A stretch of DNA of 56,990 nucleotides from Mycolicibacterium sp. Its GTDB lineage: Bacteria > Actinomycetota > Actinomycetes > Mycobacteriales > Mycobacteriaceae. The position numbers and the translations under genes are program-made. Below are positions 29,156 to 37,400 of this stretch, piece by piece. Under the pieces are notes generated by a model. It did not search any database. It was not told the origin of the DNA and saw only the letters and a list, made by a program, of their open reading frames with translations. The number at the start of each line of letters is the position of its first letter. Positions within the stretch are counted from its first letter, which is position 1. The stretch is from contig NZ_JAFMJZ010000004.1 of NCBI RefSeq assembly GCF_017853185.1, forward strand, positions 1-56,990. Reading direction: 5' to 3'.

Positions 29156-29229
29156 GCCCCTATAGCCCAATTGGCAGAGGCAGCGGACTTAAAATCCGCA
29201 CAGTGTGGGTTCGAGTCCCACTGGGGGCA
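29156..29229 (+). tRNA. tRNA-Leu (UAA anticodon), short variable loop
   Basis: The sequence folds as a complete 74-nt tRNA: acceptor GCCCCTA/TGGGGGC, a D-arm with GG in the loop, anticodon stem GCGGA/TCCGC with loop CTTAAAA (anticodon TAA), five-nucleotide variable loop ACAGT, and T-arm GTGGG-TTCGAGT-CCCAC. CCA is not encoded. The anticodon reads UUA leucine codons. Leucine tRNAs are normally class II with a long variable arm, which is absent here. Its 3' half is duplicated at 30368-30416. Confidence 0.9.
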
Positions 29230-29304
29230 CAACGCAGGTTGCGCGGGACATCGAGCGATTGCTTCCGTTGTAGGTGCGGCCAGGCGGTCGATACCGTATA
29301 GCCC

Positions 29305-30225
29305 GTGCGACACACCTTCCTCCAGCGGAGCTTCCTTGCCTTGGCCGTCGTCGGGTTGTGCGCCGGTTGCACGAAGACACCCGCTCCGGCCACGTTCCAG
29401 GCAGACGTCAAGTACGCCCAGGTCGGCGACGTCAAACTGGCCTACTACGTCCGCGGCGAGGGCAAGCCGCTGCTGATGATCAACGGCTACATCTCGACCA
29501 TGAGCTTGTGGGATCCCCTGCTGATCGAGGAACTGGCCAAGAACCACCAGTTGATCGTCTTCGACAACCGGGGCGTCGGACTCTCCAGCGACACAAGCGC
29601 GAACAACACGACGATTCCCCAGATGGCCGATGACGCGGCGGGGCTGATCAAGGCCCTGGGGCTGACCAAACCCGACATCCTCGGCTGGTCGATGGGCGCG
29701 CGGATCGGCCAGCAATTGCTGATCCGCCACCCCGAGTCGGTGGACAAGGGGGTACTGGCCGCCGCCAATCCCGGTGGCAGCCAAGGCGTTCCCGCGGACA
29801 AGGCGGTCGAGGACAAGCTCAACGATCCGAACATCTCCGACGATCAGAAGCTCGCCCTGTTGTTCCCGCCGGGGGACGGCGAAGAGGCTCTCGCGGAGGA
29901 GATCTACGCCCGGATCCTGGCGGCGGGGAAACAGGGATCGGCACCCGAGGACTTCACCGTCTCGAAAGAGACCGCCCTGCGCCAAAACCGGGCCCGGACC
30001 ACGCTGTGGAATGCCGATGAATCCAACTTCGCCAATCTGAAGAACATCAAGAACCCGGTGCTGCTGACCGACGGGCGCGACGACGTCGTCGACAAGCCGG
30101 TCAACTCGGTGAACATGGCCCGCCAGATTCCGTTCTCCTGGTTGGCCTTCTTCGACGGGGGCCACGCCTTCCTGTTCCAGCAGCATGAGAAGTTCGCCGC
30201 GACGGTCGACGCCTTTCTTAAGTAG
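29305..30225 (+). CDS. Alpha/beta-hydrolase lipoprotein
   Basis: This 306-residue exported hydrolase has an N-terminal signal ending in LCAGC (Cys22), a plausible lipobox. The alpha/beta-hydrolase fold has the oxyanion-loop region LLMINGYISTMSLWDP, the nucleophile elbow GWSMGA (Ser129), an acid in DGRDDVVD and the C-terminal His in FDGGHAFLF, so the triad is complete. The substrate is unknown; lipid or peptide ester hydrolysis is typical. The GTG start lies close behind a TATAGC -10-like box, so the transcript may be nearly leaderless. It is the only gene between the tRNA-Leu and the duplicated tRNA 3' fragment. Confidence 0.88.
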   Translation: MRHTFLQRSFLALAVVGLCAGCTKTPAPATFQADVKYAQVGDVKLAYYVRGEGKPLLMINGYISTMSLWDPLLIEELAKNHQLIVFDNRGVGLSSDTSANNTTIPQMADDAAGLIKALGLTKPDILGWSMGARIGQQLLIRHPESVDKGVLAAANPGGSQGVPADKAVEDKLNDPNISDDQKLALLFPPGDGEEALAEEIYARILAAGKQGSAPEDFTVSKETALRQNRARTTLWNADESNFANLKNIKNPVLLTDGRDDVVDKPVNSVNMARQIPFSWLAFFDGGHAFLFQQHEKFAATVDAFLK

Positions 30226-30367
30226 CCGGCCTGGCCGAGCAGCCGCATGGATGTATCCGCGCCGGACGCAACCGAACAAGGTCGGTCGCGGGAGGGCTAT
30301 AGACACAGATCGGCGGCTGTTTTCGCAACCGGATACCGATCGTGCGCGGACAGGCGCGAATGCGTGT

Positions 30368-30416
30368 AGCGGGACTTAGAATCCGCACAGTGTGGGTTCG
30401 AGTCCCACTGGGGGCA
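30368..30416 (+). repeat. Duplicated 3' half of tRNA-Leu (att-like remnant)
   Basis: These 49 bp repeat the anticodon-arm-to-3'-end part of the tRNA-Leu at 29182-29229 with one inserted G in the anticodon stem and one A-to-G change in the loop. No 5' half (acceptor or D-arm) precedes it, so it cannot form a tRNA. Unlike the intact gene, it is followed directly by CCA (discriminator A then CCA at 30417-30419). Such 3' fragments are typical of attachment sites left by elements integrating into tRNA genes. Confidence 0.88.
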
Positions 30417-30436
30417 CCAGGAAGGAAGGGGGTCAC

Positions 30437-30817
30437 GTGAAGCGAGAAGAACGCGGTCTTTCCCGCAACACCAAGGCGCTCTGGACCCTGATCGCCATGG
30501 CGGCGGCGGCCCTGGTGGTTTCGGCTGCCATCCTGATGATGCTCAAAGATTCCGGTGACTTCTCGACTAAGCCACGGATCACCAAGGTCACCTCGGCGTC
30601 GGAGTCGGCTGCTCGGCCCTCCGGGCCGAACACCGCCGCTGAGACGGGCGCAACGTCTGCGCAGTCGTCGGAGAGTTCGACCCCCGAGAGTTCGACCCCG
30701 GAGACGTCGGAAAGCTCCGGGTCCGAATCGCCGGCGCCGTCGTCGGCCGAGCGCATCCCGCAAGCGCCGCAACCGTCACGCAGTCCGAGCTTTCACCCGA
30801 CGCCGGGCGTCGGTTAG
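30437..30817 (+). CDS. Small single-pass membrane protein with Ser/Thr/Pro-rich tail
   Basis: This hypothetical protein of 126 residues has a basic N-terminus (MKREERGLSRNTK), one transmembrane helix at about residues 15-36, then about 85 residues of low-complexity sequence rich in Ser, Thr, Glu and Pro with near-repeats of SSTPE. The tail is predicted to be outside the membrane and disordered. A good RBS (GGAAGGGGG) precedes GTG 30437. The following gene starts 2 bp after the stop, so the two are probably co-translated. I do not recognise the family. Confidence 0.7.
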   Translation: MKREERGLSRNTKALWTLIAMAAAALVVSAAILMMLKDSGDFSTKPRITKVTSASESAARPSGPNTAAETGATSAQSSESSTPESSTPETSESSGSESPAPSSAERIPQAPQPSRSPSFHPTPGVG

Positions 30818-30819
30818 CA

Positions 30820-31824
30820 GTGACACCGCAGAGCCTGCACCGCCGCGCTGAGACCTACAACTGGGACGACGGCATCGGCGGGGCCCGCAGGATTGCTCTG
30901 CATCCCGATTGCGATCGGGCAACCGCCCTGCTGTTGTACTGGCGACTCTCGCCCCACCATTACCGCCGCTTCGCCAGCGTTGCCGAGGTGCCCGCCAGAG
31001 AGCAGTCCGCGGCCGAACTGGTCTGGGAACTCGAGGCTGGTCTGGTCGCCGGGCGGTTCGCAACGAGCCTTTTCTCCTACGACCCCGCCGACGACGGCGG
31101 AGTGGACAGGACGAAGCCGTCGGATGAGGAGGAGCGGTCGGCCGTTCGCTCGATACCTGCCGAACTCTTTGACAAGTGTGGATCGGCGTCTGACGCCGAT
31201 CGGCTGGATCGGGCCTGCCGAACCGGTGACATCGGCGCGGTCGACGCGGCGGTGGCGGCTGGGGAATGGGAGCGGTTGAGCCTTTCCGGTAAAAGGACAT
31301 TGATCGGCATGGCGGTGGAACGGGATCATCGTGCGGTTGCCGAGAGGCTCCTTGCCGCCGATGCCCCGGTCCGGTTCAGTCGCGGACATCGGACGCTGCT
31401 GGACGACGCCCCCGGCGTGGCCATGATCGATCTCCTGGCCCGACACGGAGCGGACCCGGTGAAGGCGAGTCTCGCCTTGGCGGTGTCGAAGGGGCCGGAG
31501 GTGATCCGACGCCTGGTGGAACTCGGTGTGCCACTTGACGGGTTGTCGAGGTGGGGGGAGACCGCTGTCTACCGGGCGGCCGCCGATGGGCACGTCGAGG
31601 TGCTCTGCACGCTCATCGAACTCGGGGCGAACCGTGACATTCCGCGAACATCAGACGGTCGAACCGCGCTGCAGGCGGTCGATGAACGGCTGGAGGTACT
31701 CCGTGCACTCCTCGAGGGGCATGCGCCCTATGACTGCCCGGAGCGGACCGAGTACGGCCGACTGACGTCGGTGCGGATCGCGCTGACCGGCGACCGCCGA
31801 ACCGAAGACGCCCGGTTCTGGTGA
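30820..31824 (+). CDS. DUF4274-like/ankyrin-repeat protein
   Basis: This is a cytoplasmic protein of 334 residues. The N-terminal part (about 10-60) has ALHPDCDRATALLLYWRLSPHHY, which resembles the DUF4274 domain. The C-terminal part (about 125-310) contains ankyrin-type helix pairs, for example LDRACRTGDIGAVDAAVAAG and ETAVYRAAADGHVEVLCTLI. DUF4274 and ankyrin proteins often occur in immunity-like or effector neighbourhoods, but nothing here identifies a partner toxin. It begins with GTG 30820, 2 bp after the small membrane-protein gene, and lies just outside the duplicated tRNA fragment. Confidence 0.78.
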   Translation: MTPQSLHRRAETYNWDDGIGGARRIALHPDCDRATALLLYWRLSPHHYRRFASVAEVPAREQSAAELVWELEAGLVAGRFATSLFSYDPADDGGVDRTKPSDEEERSAVRSIPAELFDKCGSASDADRLDRACRTGDIGAVDAAVAAGEWERLSLSGKRTLIGMAVERDHRAVAERLLAADAPVRFSRGHRTLLDDAPGVAMIDLLARHGADPVKASLALAVSKGPEVIRRLVELGVPLDGLSRWGETAVYRAAADGHVEVLCTLIELGANRDIPRTSDGRTALQAVDERLEVLRALLEGHAPYDCPERTEYGRLTSVRIALTGDRRTEDARFW

Positions 31825-31846
31825 GTCCGCCCTCCGTCGGGGCGGT

Positions 31847-32632
31847 CTAGGTCCGGCCGTAGAGGTCCGGACGACGATCGGACAGGTACGGGTTGAGCCG
31901 CTGGGCCTCGGCCACCACGCCCGCGTCGACGTCGGCGTAGATCAATCCGTCACCGCGTTCGATCCGGTCCAGCACCGACGCGTCCGGCGCGACGATGCTG
32001 CTGCGCCCGACGTAGACGGTCTCGGCCTCGGCGCCGTCATGGTTGATGTAGGCGACGTAGACCTGGTTCTCCCAGGCGCGGGTCCGGATGACGGATTCGG
32101 CTATGAACGCGAACGGTTCCATCTGGGCGGTGGGGACCGCCACCAGATGGGCGCCGGCGAGTGCGGCACGGCGGACGTTCTCCGGGAACTCGACGTCGTA
32201 ACAGATCATCATCGCCACCCGGATGCCGCGGTAGTCGACGACGCAGACGGCATCGTCACCGGCGTCGAAGTACCTGCGGTCCAACTCGGCGAACAGGTGC
32301 GTCTTGCGGTACCGGGCCAGAACCTCGCCGGTGTGGTCGATGAAGACGGCGCTGTTGTACAACCGGCCGGCCGGTGCGACCTCGGGCAGGCCGACGATCA
32401 GCGCGATGTCATGTTCCCGCGCGATCGTGCAGGCTCGTTCCAGAAGCGGTTGCGCGGCAAGGGAATACAGTGCGTCGCCCACGTCATAACCGGTGAGGAA
32501 CAACTCCGGGGTGATGAGCAACCCCGCGCCTCGGCCGGCAGCCGTGGCGGCGGCCCGCTCAAGCTCGGCCAGATTGGCCTCGACGTCGCCCGGACGTCCG
32601 GCCGTCTGAAGACCGGCGATGCGCAGCGCCAT
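31847..32632 (-). CDS. Carbon-nitrogen hydrolase (nitrilase superfamily)
   Basis: This is a cytoplasmic C-N hydrolase of 261 residues. The Glu-Lys-Cys catalytic triad is intact: Glu43 in TPELFLTGY, Lys110 in YRKTHLF and Cys144 in MMICYDVEFPE. This set and the length suggest an aliphatic amidase or deaminated-glutathione-amidase type branch, but the substrate cannot be named. The ATG at 32632 lies 6 bp after the stop of the upstream secreted metalloprotease-like gene, so it may be transcribed with it. It converges with the ankyrin gene (22 bp gap). Confidence 0.9.
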   Translation of the reverse strand: MALRIAGLQTAGRPGDVEANLAELERAAATAAGRGAGLLITPELFLTGYDVGDALYSLAAQPLLERACTIAREHDIALIVGLPEVAPAGRLYNSAVFIDHTGEVLARYRKTHLFAELDRRYFDAGDDAVCVVDYRGIRVAMMICYDVEFPENVRRAALAGAHLVAVPTAQMEPFAFIAESVIRTRAWENQVYVAYINHDGAEAETVYVGRSSIVAPDASVLDRIERGDGLIYADVDAGVVAEAQRLNPYLSDRRPDLYGRT

Positions 32633-32638
32633 CTGGTG

Positions 32639-34405
32639 TCAGACCGCTGATGCGGCGGCTAACACCGGGGTGGCCGCGATCGGTGCGGCGATGGTGTAGC
32701 CGATGTCCTCCATGATGGCGAGTTCAAGCTTGCTCAACTCCCTGGGCGCGTCCTTGCCCGGCGAATCCTTGGAGACCATCATCTGGATGTAGCGCGGATC
32801 CGTCGGATGGTCTCTGTCGTTGAAATAGTTGTCGTTGAGGTGGGATATCGACACGAAGGGAGATTTCGTCCACAGCGGCACGGGGGCGCCGAACACTGCC
32901 TCCGTGTTGGGTCCGGTGAAGTACAGACCGCCGTCGCCTCCGGTCAGGTTCGGGTCGAAATCGTCATCCCACTTGAAGTCCGGCTGAATCGCCGGGAGGC
33001 CCTGGTCGTCGGTGACGAATTTCGCGAATGTGACCCAGTTCGTCCCGGTGTTTCCACCCTTATCCTTGAGGCGGGCGGTGAAGCCCAGGGTGTGCAGCAG
33101 CTCGTGCATGACGACCGACACGTAGTCGTACTGGCCGGGCTGCACGCGCCCGCCGAACGCCCAATCCTCCGCGAAATTGACGTCGATATCGCCGTCGAAG
33201 ACGATCTCGCCCCGGTTGATCTTCGGGAGTGCGCCGGTGAGAATCCGGGACTGCGACAGAGACGGGAAGAAACCGGGATCCGTTGAGTTGCTGGGGATGA
33301 AGTCGGCCGCGGCCAGATTGGCATCGTCTTTTGTGTCGTAGAGCGCGTTGGCGGTGAGGGTCAGCGTGACATTCTTGGCCGGGATGATCTCTTCGGCCAG
33401 GAGGTCGGCCGCCCACTCCAGATACAGCTTGGCCGTTTCGGTCCACTGCCCCTTTTCGGTGTTATTGAAGATGAACTTGAAGCTCAATTGTGCTGCGGTG
33501 CCCTGTTTGACGCCGACCACCGCCTGGGTGCCGGTCGCCGAGGCCGCCACGGTGCTGGCGGCGTCGAGCAGGGTGGGCGCCGAAGTCCGATCGGTGGCCT
33601 CGATGATGAACGCGTCGCTGCCGGTGAAGTCCGGATCCGGGGTGTAGGTGTAGGTGCCGTTGGCGTCGATGGTGACCAGGCCGTCCTGGGGTTGCTCGAC
33701 GACGCGGTAAGTGATCGGGTCCCCTTCGGGGTCGATCGCTCCGATGGTGCCGGTGATGGCACCCGTCAACTGTCCGGTGCGCTGTACCGGGTTGACCGTC
33801 GGAAGCTGGTCGAAGAAGGTGCGCCGCACCATGAGTAAGGCGCCCTGCAGGAACTCGGTGACCGGGCCGGCCGGCAGCCAGGACAGGAAGTTCGAGGCGG
33901 CGTTGAGGACGCCGTAGATCGCTGCGTCGAACTGCTCGGCCAGGGTGGGGACGTCGGGAAGTGTGAAGGCCGGCGGGAACGGCGTTCCGTCGACGGTGGC
34001 ACCCGGCGAGTCAGCGCCCACGGCCGCCCGGGTCGTCACTGTCGCCGCAGGTGGGTGATCGCCAACCGCCAGGCTGGTGACCACGGCCGAGGGCCGACGG
34101 GGCGCGACCCCCGCCGCACGTGACGGTCCATGGCTGTTCGATCGCGATGATGCGGCGACCGACGCCGAGCCGGCCGCGGAACGGCGACCGGCAGCACGCC
34201 CCGGGTTGCTCGCCGCGCGTCGGGCCGGCGAAGCGGTCCGCGCGGCCGAGGCGTCGGCGCTGCCCCGGCCGGCGTCGGACACCACCGACGATCCACCGTC
34301 ACCGGTATCGGCCACGGCGATGCCCACCGCCTGCGGGCCGAGGACCGACAATCCCAGCACCAATGTCACTGCGCCGAATCGCGCACCACCACGAACTACC
34401 GACAC
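32639..34405 (-). CDS. Secreted zinc-metalloprotease candidate with cadherin-like domain
   Basis: This predicted secreted protein has 588 residues. A signal peptide ends near GIAVAD (about 34), then an Ala/Ser/Arg-rich linker to about 140, a helical module AGPVTEFLQGALLMVRRTFF, and a cadherin/VCBS-type beta domain (DPEGDPITYRV to DAFIIEATD, about 215-270). The C-terminal domain has HELLHTLGF with zinc ligands His434 and His438 and the base Glu435. A third ligand may be His522 in SISHLND, followed by a short Met-containing segment, as in leishmanolysin-like proteases. It ends LELAIMEDIGYTI. The start GTG 34405 is preceded by GGGAGGG. Activity is inferred from motifs. Confidence 0.78.
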   Translation of the reverse strand: MSVVRGGARFGAVTLVLGLSVLGPQAVGIAVADTGDGGSSVVSDAGRGSADASAARTASPARRAASNPGRAAGRRSAAGSASVAASSRSNSHGPSRAAGVAPRRPSAVVTSLAVGDHPPAATVTTRAAVGADSPGATVDGTPFPPAFTLPDVPTLAEQFDAAIYGVLNAASNFLSWLPAGPVTEFLQGALLMVRRTFFDQLPTVNPVQRTGQLTGAITGTIGAIDPEGDPITYRVVEQPQDGLVTIDANGTYTYTPDPDFTGSDAFIIEATDRTSAPTLLDAASTVAASATGTQAVVGVKQGTAAQLSFKFIFNNTEKGQWTETAKLYLEWAADLLAEEIIPAKNVTLTLTANALYDTKDDANLAAADFIPSNSTDPGFFPSLSQSRILTGALPKINRGEIVFDGDIDVNFAEDWAFGGRVQPGQYDYVSVVMHELLHTLGFTARLKDKGGNTGTNWVTFAKFVTDDQGLPAIQPDFKWDDDFDPNLTGGDGGLYFTGPNTEAVFGAPVPLWTKSPFVSISHLNDNYFNDRDHPTDPRYIQMMVSKDSPGKDAPRELSKLELAIMEDIGYTIAAPIAATPVLAAASAV

Positions 34406-34438
34406 GAACCCTCCCCGATCGCTATGGACGCGCTTCAC

Positions 34439-37400
34439 CTATGCGGCAGTAATCTTCGTCACGGTGGTCAGATCGTAATTGCTGGCCTGCCAGGCCTTCA
34501 TGAAGGCGCTCAGGGTGTATTCCCGTCCTCCGGATTTCAGGGCGCTGTCGTTGACGTACACCTTGCCCGCGGAGAGATCCACCTTGAGCACCTGGATCTG
34601 GTGGTTGTAGCGGATCAGGTCCGCATTGGAAGTGCCGGAGGAGTACAGCGAGTTGTTGTTGATGCCTACCGTGATCGCTTTGCCTTGTGCCAGTGCGGCG
34701 TTCAGGTCATTGAGGGCGCGCTGCCCATCGACTGCGGTCGCCGTGGCGAGGTAGCGACCGCTGAACATGTCGTAGGTGTAGCCGCCTCCATATGTGGTGT
34801 TGGTCGTCGTCACCGCCCAGTGCTTTTCCATCAGCAACGCCGCATCCCTGGGCCACGCGCCGATTTCGAGCCTGGTGCTCAGGAACATCTTGCGGCCGGG
34901 CTGAACGATGCTGTCGAGTTCCATCGCCCATCGGACCACCGTGGCCTCGTCAACGGTCTGGGTTCCGGTGGCCTGGGCCGCGGCCATCGCGGATGCCATC
35001 AGCACGCAGTTGTAGTAACTCTGTTTCACCCAGAGCTTCGAGAGTTCTGCGACGTCGCCGCCGAACTGGCCGGCCGAACCTTTGTCGCCCTGGACCGTGA
35101 CGGTGATCTGTTGAGTGATGGTGTCGGGTTTTGCGGTGCCCAACGCGACCGCGAAGGAGTGCAGCACCCCCTGGACGAAACTCCCGAAATCGGAGAGCCC
35201 GGCCGTGGTGGTGGCTCCGTTGCTGACGGTGACCGTGAAGGTGTCGCTGATGCCCGTCGGCAGGAAGACCTGATTCGGGGTGTAGGTGAAGAGCCCGGTG
35301 GTCAAGTCGCGGACGACGGTGCCGTACTTGGGCAGCGTCGTCACCGAAGCCGTCACTGCGAAACCGTTGTTGCTCTCGGCGTTGACATCAACAGTGATCT
35401 GTTTCGCGGGTCCGTACTGGGCGCCGGAACTCGGCGCGGCACTGGGGGCCGCATTGAAGAAGATGTAGGAGAGTTGCCGAGTCAGGTCATTCCAGGCCGC
35501 GGCAAGTGCGGCCAGCGGACCCTGTGGCGCGGAGTCGGTGGCCGCGATCAGCGCCTTACTCGCGGTAGCCGGACTCGTTCCAGCGGTCAACGCGGCTGCC
35601 GCCGGTGTGGTGGCAGGGCCGTCGGCACCCGGATCGCCCACGTCACCGGGAACACCCGGGGCTCCGGCGTAGCCGGACTTGCTGGTCCCGCCGAATCCGA
35701 AGTCGCCGCCGAGGCCGCCGCCGCCGCCTTCGCCGCCGCCGGATCCTCCGATGCCGCCGTTACCGCCGTTACCGCCGTTACCGCCGTTGCCGCCGTTGCC
35801 GTTGACGCCGGTGGCGGAACCGCCGGGACGGCCCTTGCCGCCAAAGCCGCCCATGCCGCCATCGGCACCTGCGCCGCCTGCGCCCCCGGTGCCGCCGTTG
35901 CCGCCGTTGCCGGAGTCGGCGCCGGTGCCGCCGTCGCCGCCGTAGCCGCCCCAACCTCCGATGCCGCCGTTACCGCCGTCGCCGCCGTCCCCGCCCTCGC
36001 CTCCGACGCCGCCGAGGCCGCCGTGACCACCGGCGCCACCTTTTTTGGTGAGGTCCTGAGTGTCCTGACCGTTTCCGCCGTCACCGCCGGCGCCGCCCGT
36101 TCCGCCGCCGCCGCTGGCGCCCTTGACACCGTTCGACTGCATCACGAACAGATAGGCGCCACTGCCGGGTAGCCCGCCGAGCGCTCCACCGGGGCCGCCG
36201 TCGCCGCCGTCGCCGCCGTTGCCGCCCGCGATGCCATTACCGGTGGTGGCAGCTTCGCTGGTCCGGAAGGTCAACCCCAGGCCGCCTTCTCCGCCCACGC
36301 CCCCCTGGCCGCCGATTCCGCCGTTGCCGCCGGCGCCGAACACCATGCTGCCGTTGCCGCCATTGCCGCCGCTGCCGCCTTGGGTGCCCGCGTAGCCCTT
36401 CTTGCCGGTCGGATCGGTCAGGATGCCGTACTCGCCCTGCCGCCCTTCCTGACCTATCGCTCCGTTGCCGCCGTTGCCGCCGCGGCCGAACACCGACAGC
36501 GTTCCGACGCTGCCGCCGTTGCCGCCGTCGCCGCCGCCGTAACCGCCGGCGCCGCCGTTTCCGCCACTGCCCATCCACAGCCCGCCGATGCCGCCATTGC
36601 CGCCGTTGCCACCGAGATCGAGCTCGTAGGCCAACCCCGGCGATCGGCCGCCGTCGCCGCCGTTGCCGCCGGTGGAGTACAGCGAGAGCGTGCCGCTGTT
36701 GCCGCCGTCGCCACCCTTACCGGCGAAGCCGGCTTTGCCGCCGACACCGCCGTTGCCCGCGATGCCGCCGAGCGACAGCAATCCGGTGTCGCCGCCGTTG
36801 CCACCGTCACCTGCTGTGCCGGAGAACGCCACCGCATCGCCGCCGGTGCCGCCGTTTCCGCCGTTTCCGGTGAACACGCCGCCCCGGCCGCCCGCGCCGC
36901 CGAGGGCCCCTGCCGTTCCCATCGCGACGCCGGCGCTGCCGCCGTTACCGCCGTTGCCGAACAGCCCGGCCGATCCGCCCCTGCCTCCGGTGGCGCCGGC
37001 CGCAGTCTGAACGCCGGCGCCGCCGTTGCCGCCGTTGCCGGCGATCAGGCCCGCTGCGCCACCGTTTCCGCCGGCCCCGTTGTTGAGCAGCGCGATCCCG
37101 GCACCGCCGTTGCCGCCGTTGCCGAACCAGCCTGCGGCACCGCCGTTTCCGCCGTTGAAGCCGTCGCCGCCGTTGCCGAAGAGTCCGCCGTTGCCGCCGT
37201 TGCACGCAGTGGTTCCGGTGCAGCTGTCGGCGGTGAAGGTGAAGCCGTTGCCCATGATCAGGCCGGCGTTGGGATCTGCGGCCGTGCCATTGCGGAAGAA
37301 GACGCTCAGCAGTGAGTCGAGGCCGCCACCGATCCCGACCGCAGCGGCGGTCGGCGTGCTGACCGCCGAGGCCGTCAGGCTGGCCCGCGCCACCGGAGTC

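Noticed and set aside
29231-30367. Search for an integrase or excisionase within the tRNA-flanked segment
   Set aside because: Only the alpha/beta-hydrolase lipoprotein is found; no tyrosine recombinase motifs occur on either strand, so the segment is not called an active mobile element.
30368-30416. Possible second tRNA-Leu with anticodon TAG
   Set aside because: The loop reads CTTAGAA, but there is no 5' acceptor or D-arm to pair with TGGGGGC and the anticodon stem has an inserted G, so it is only a fragment.
35620-37210. Regular short repeats that could suggest a CRISPR array or satellite
   Set aside because: The repeats keep a reading frame and encode GGNGG PGRS units; there are no constant repeats with unique spacers.
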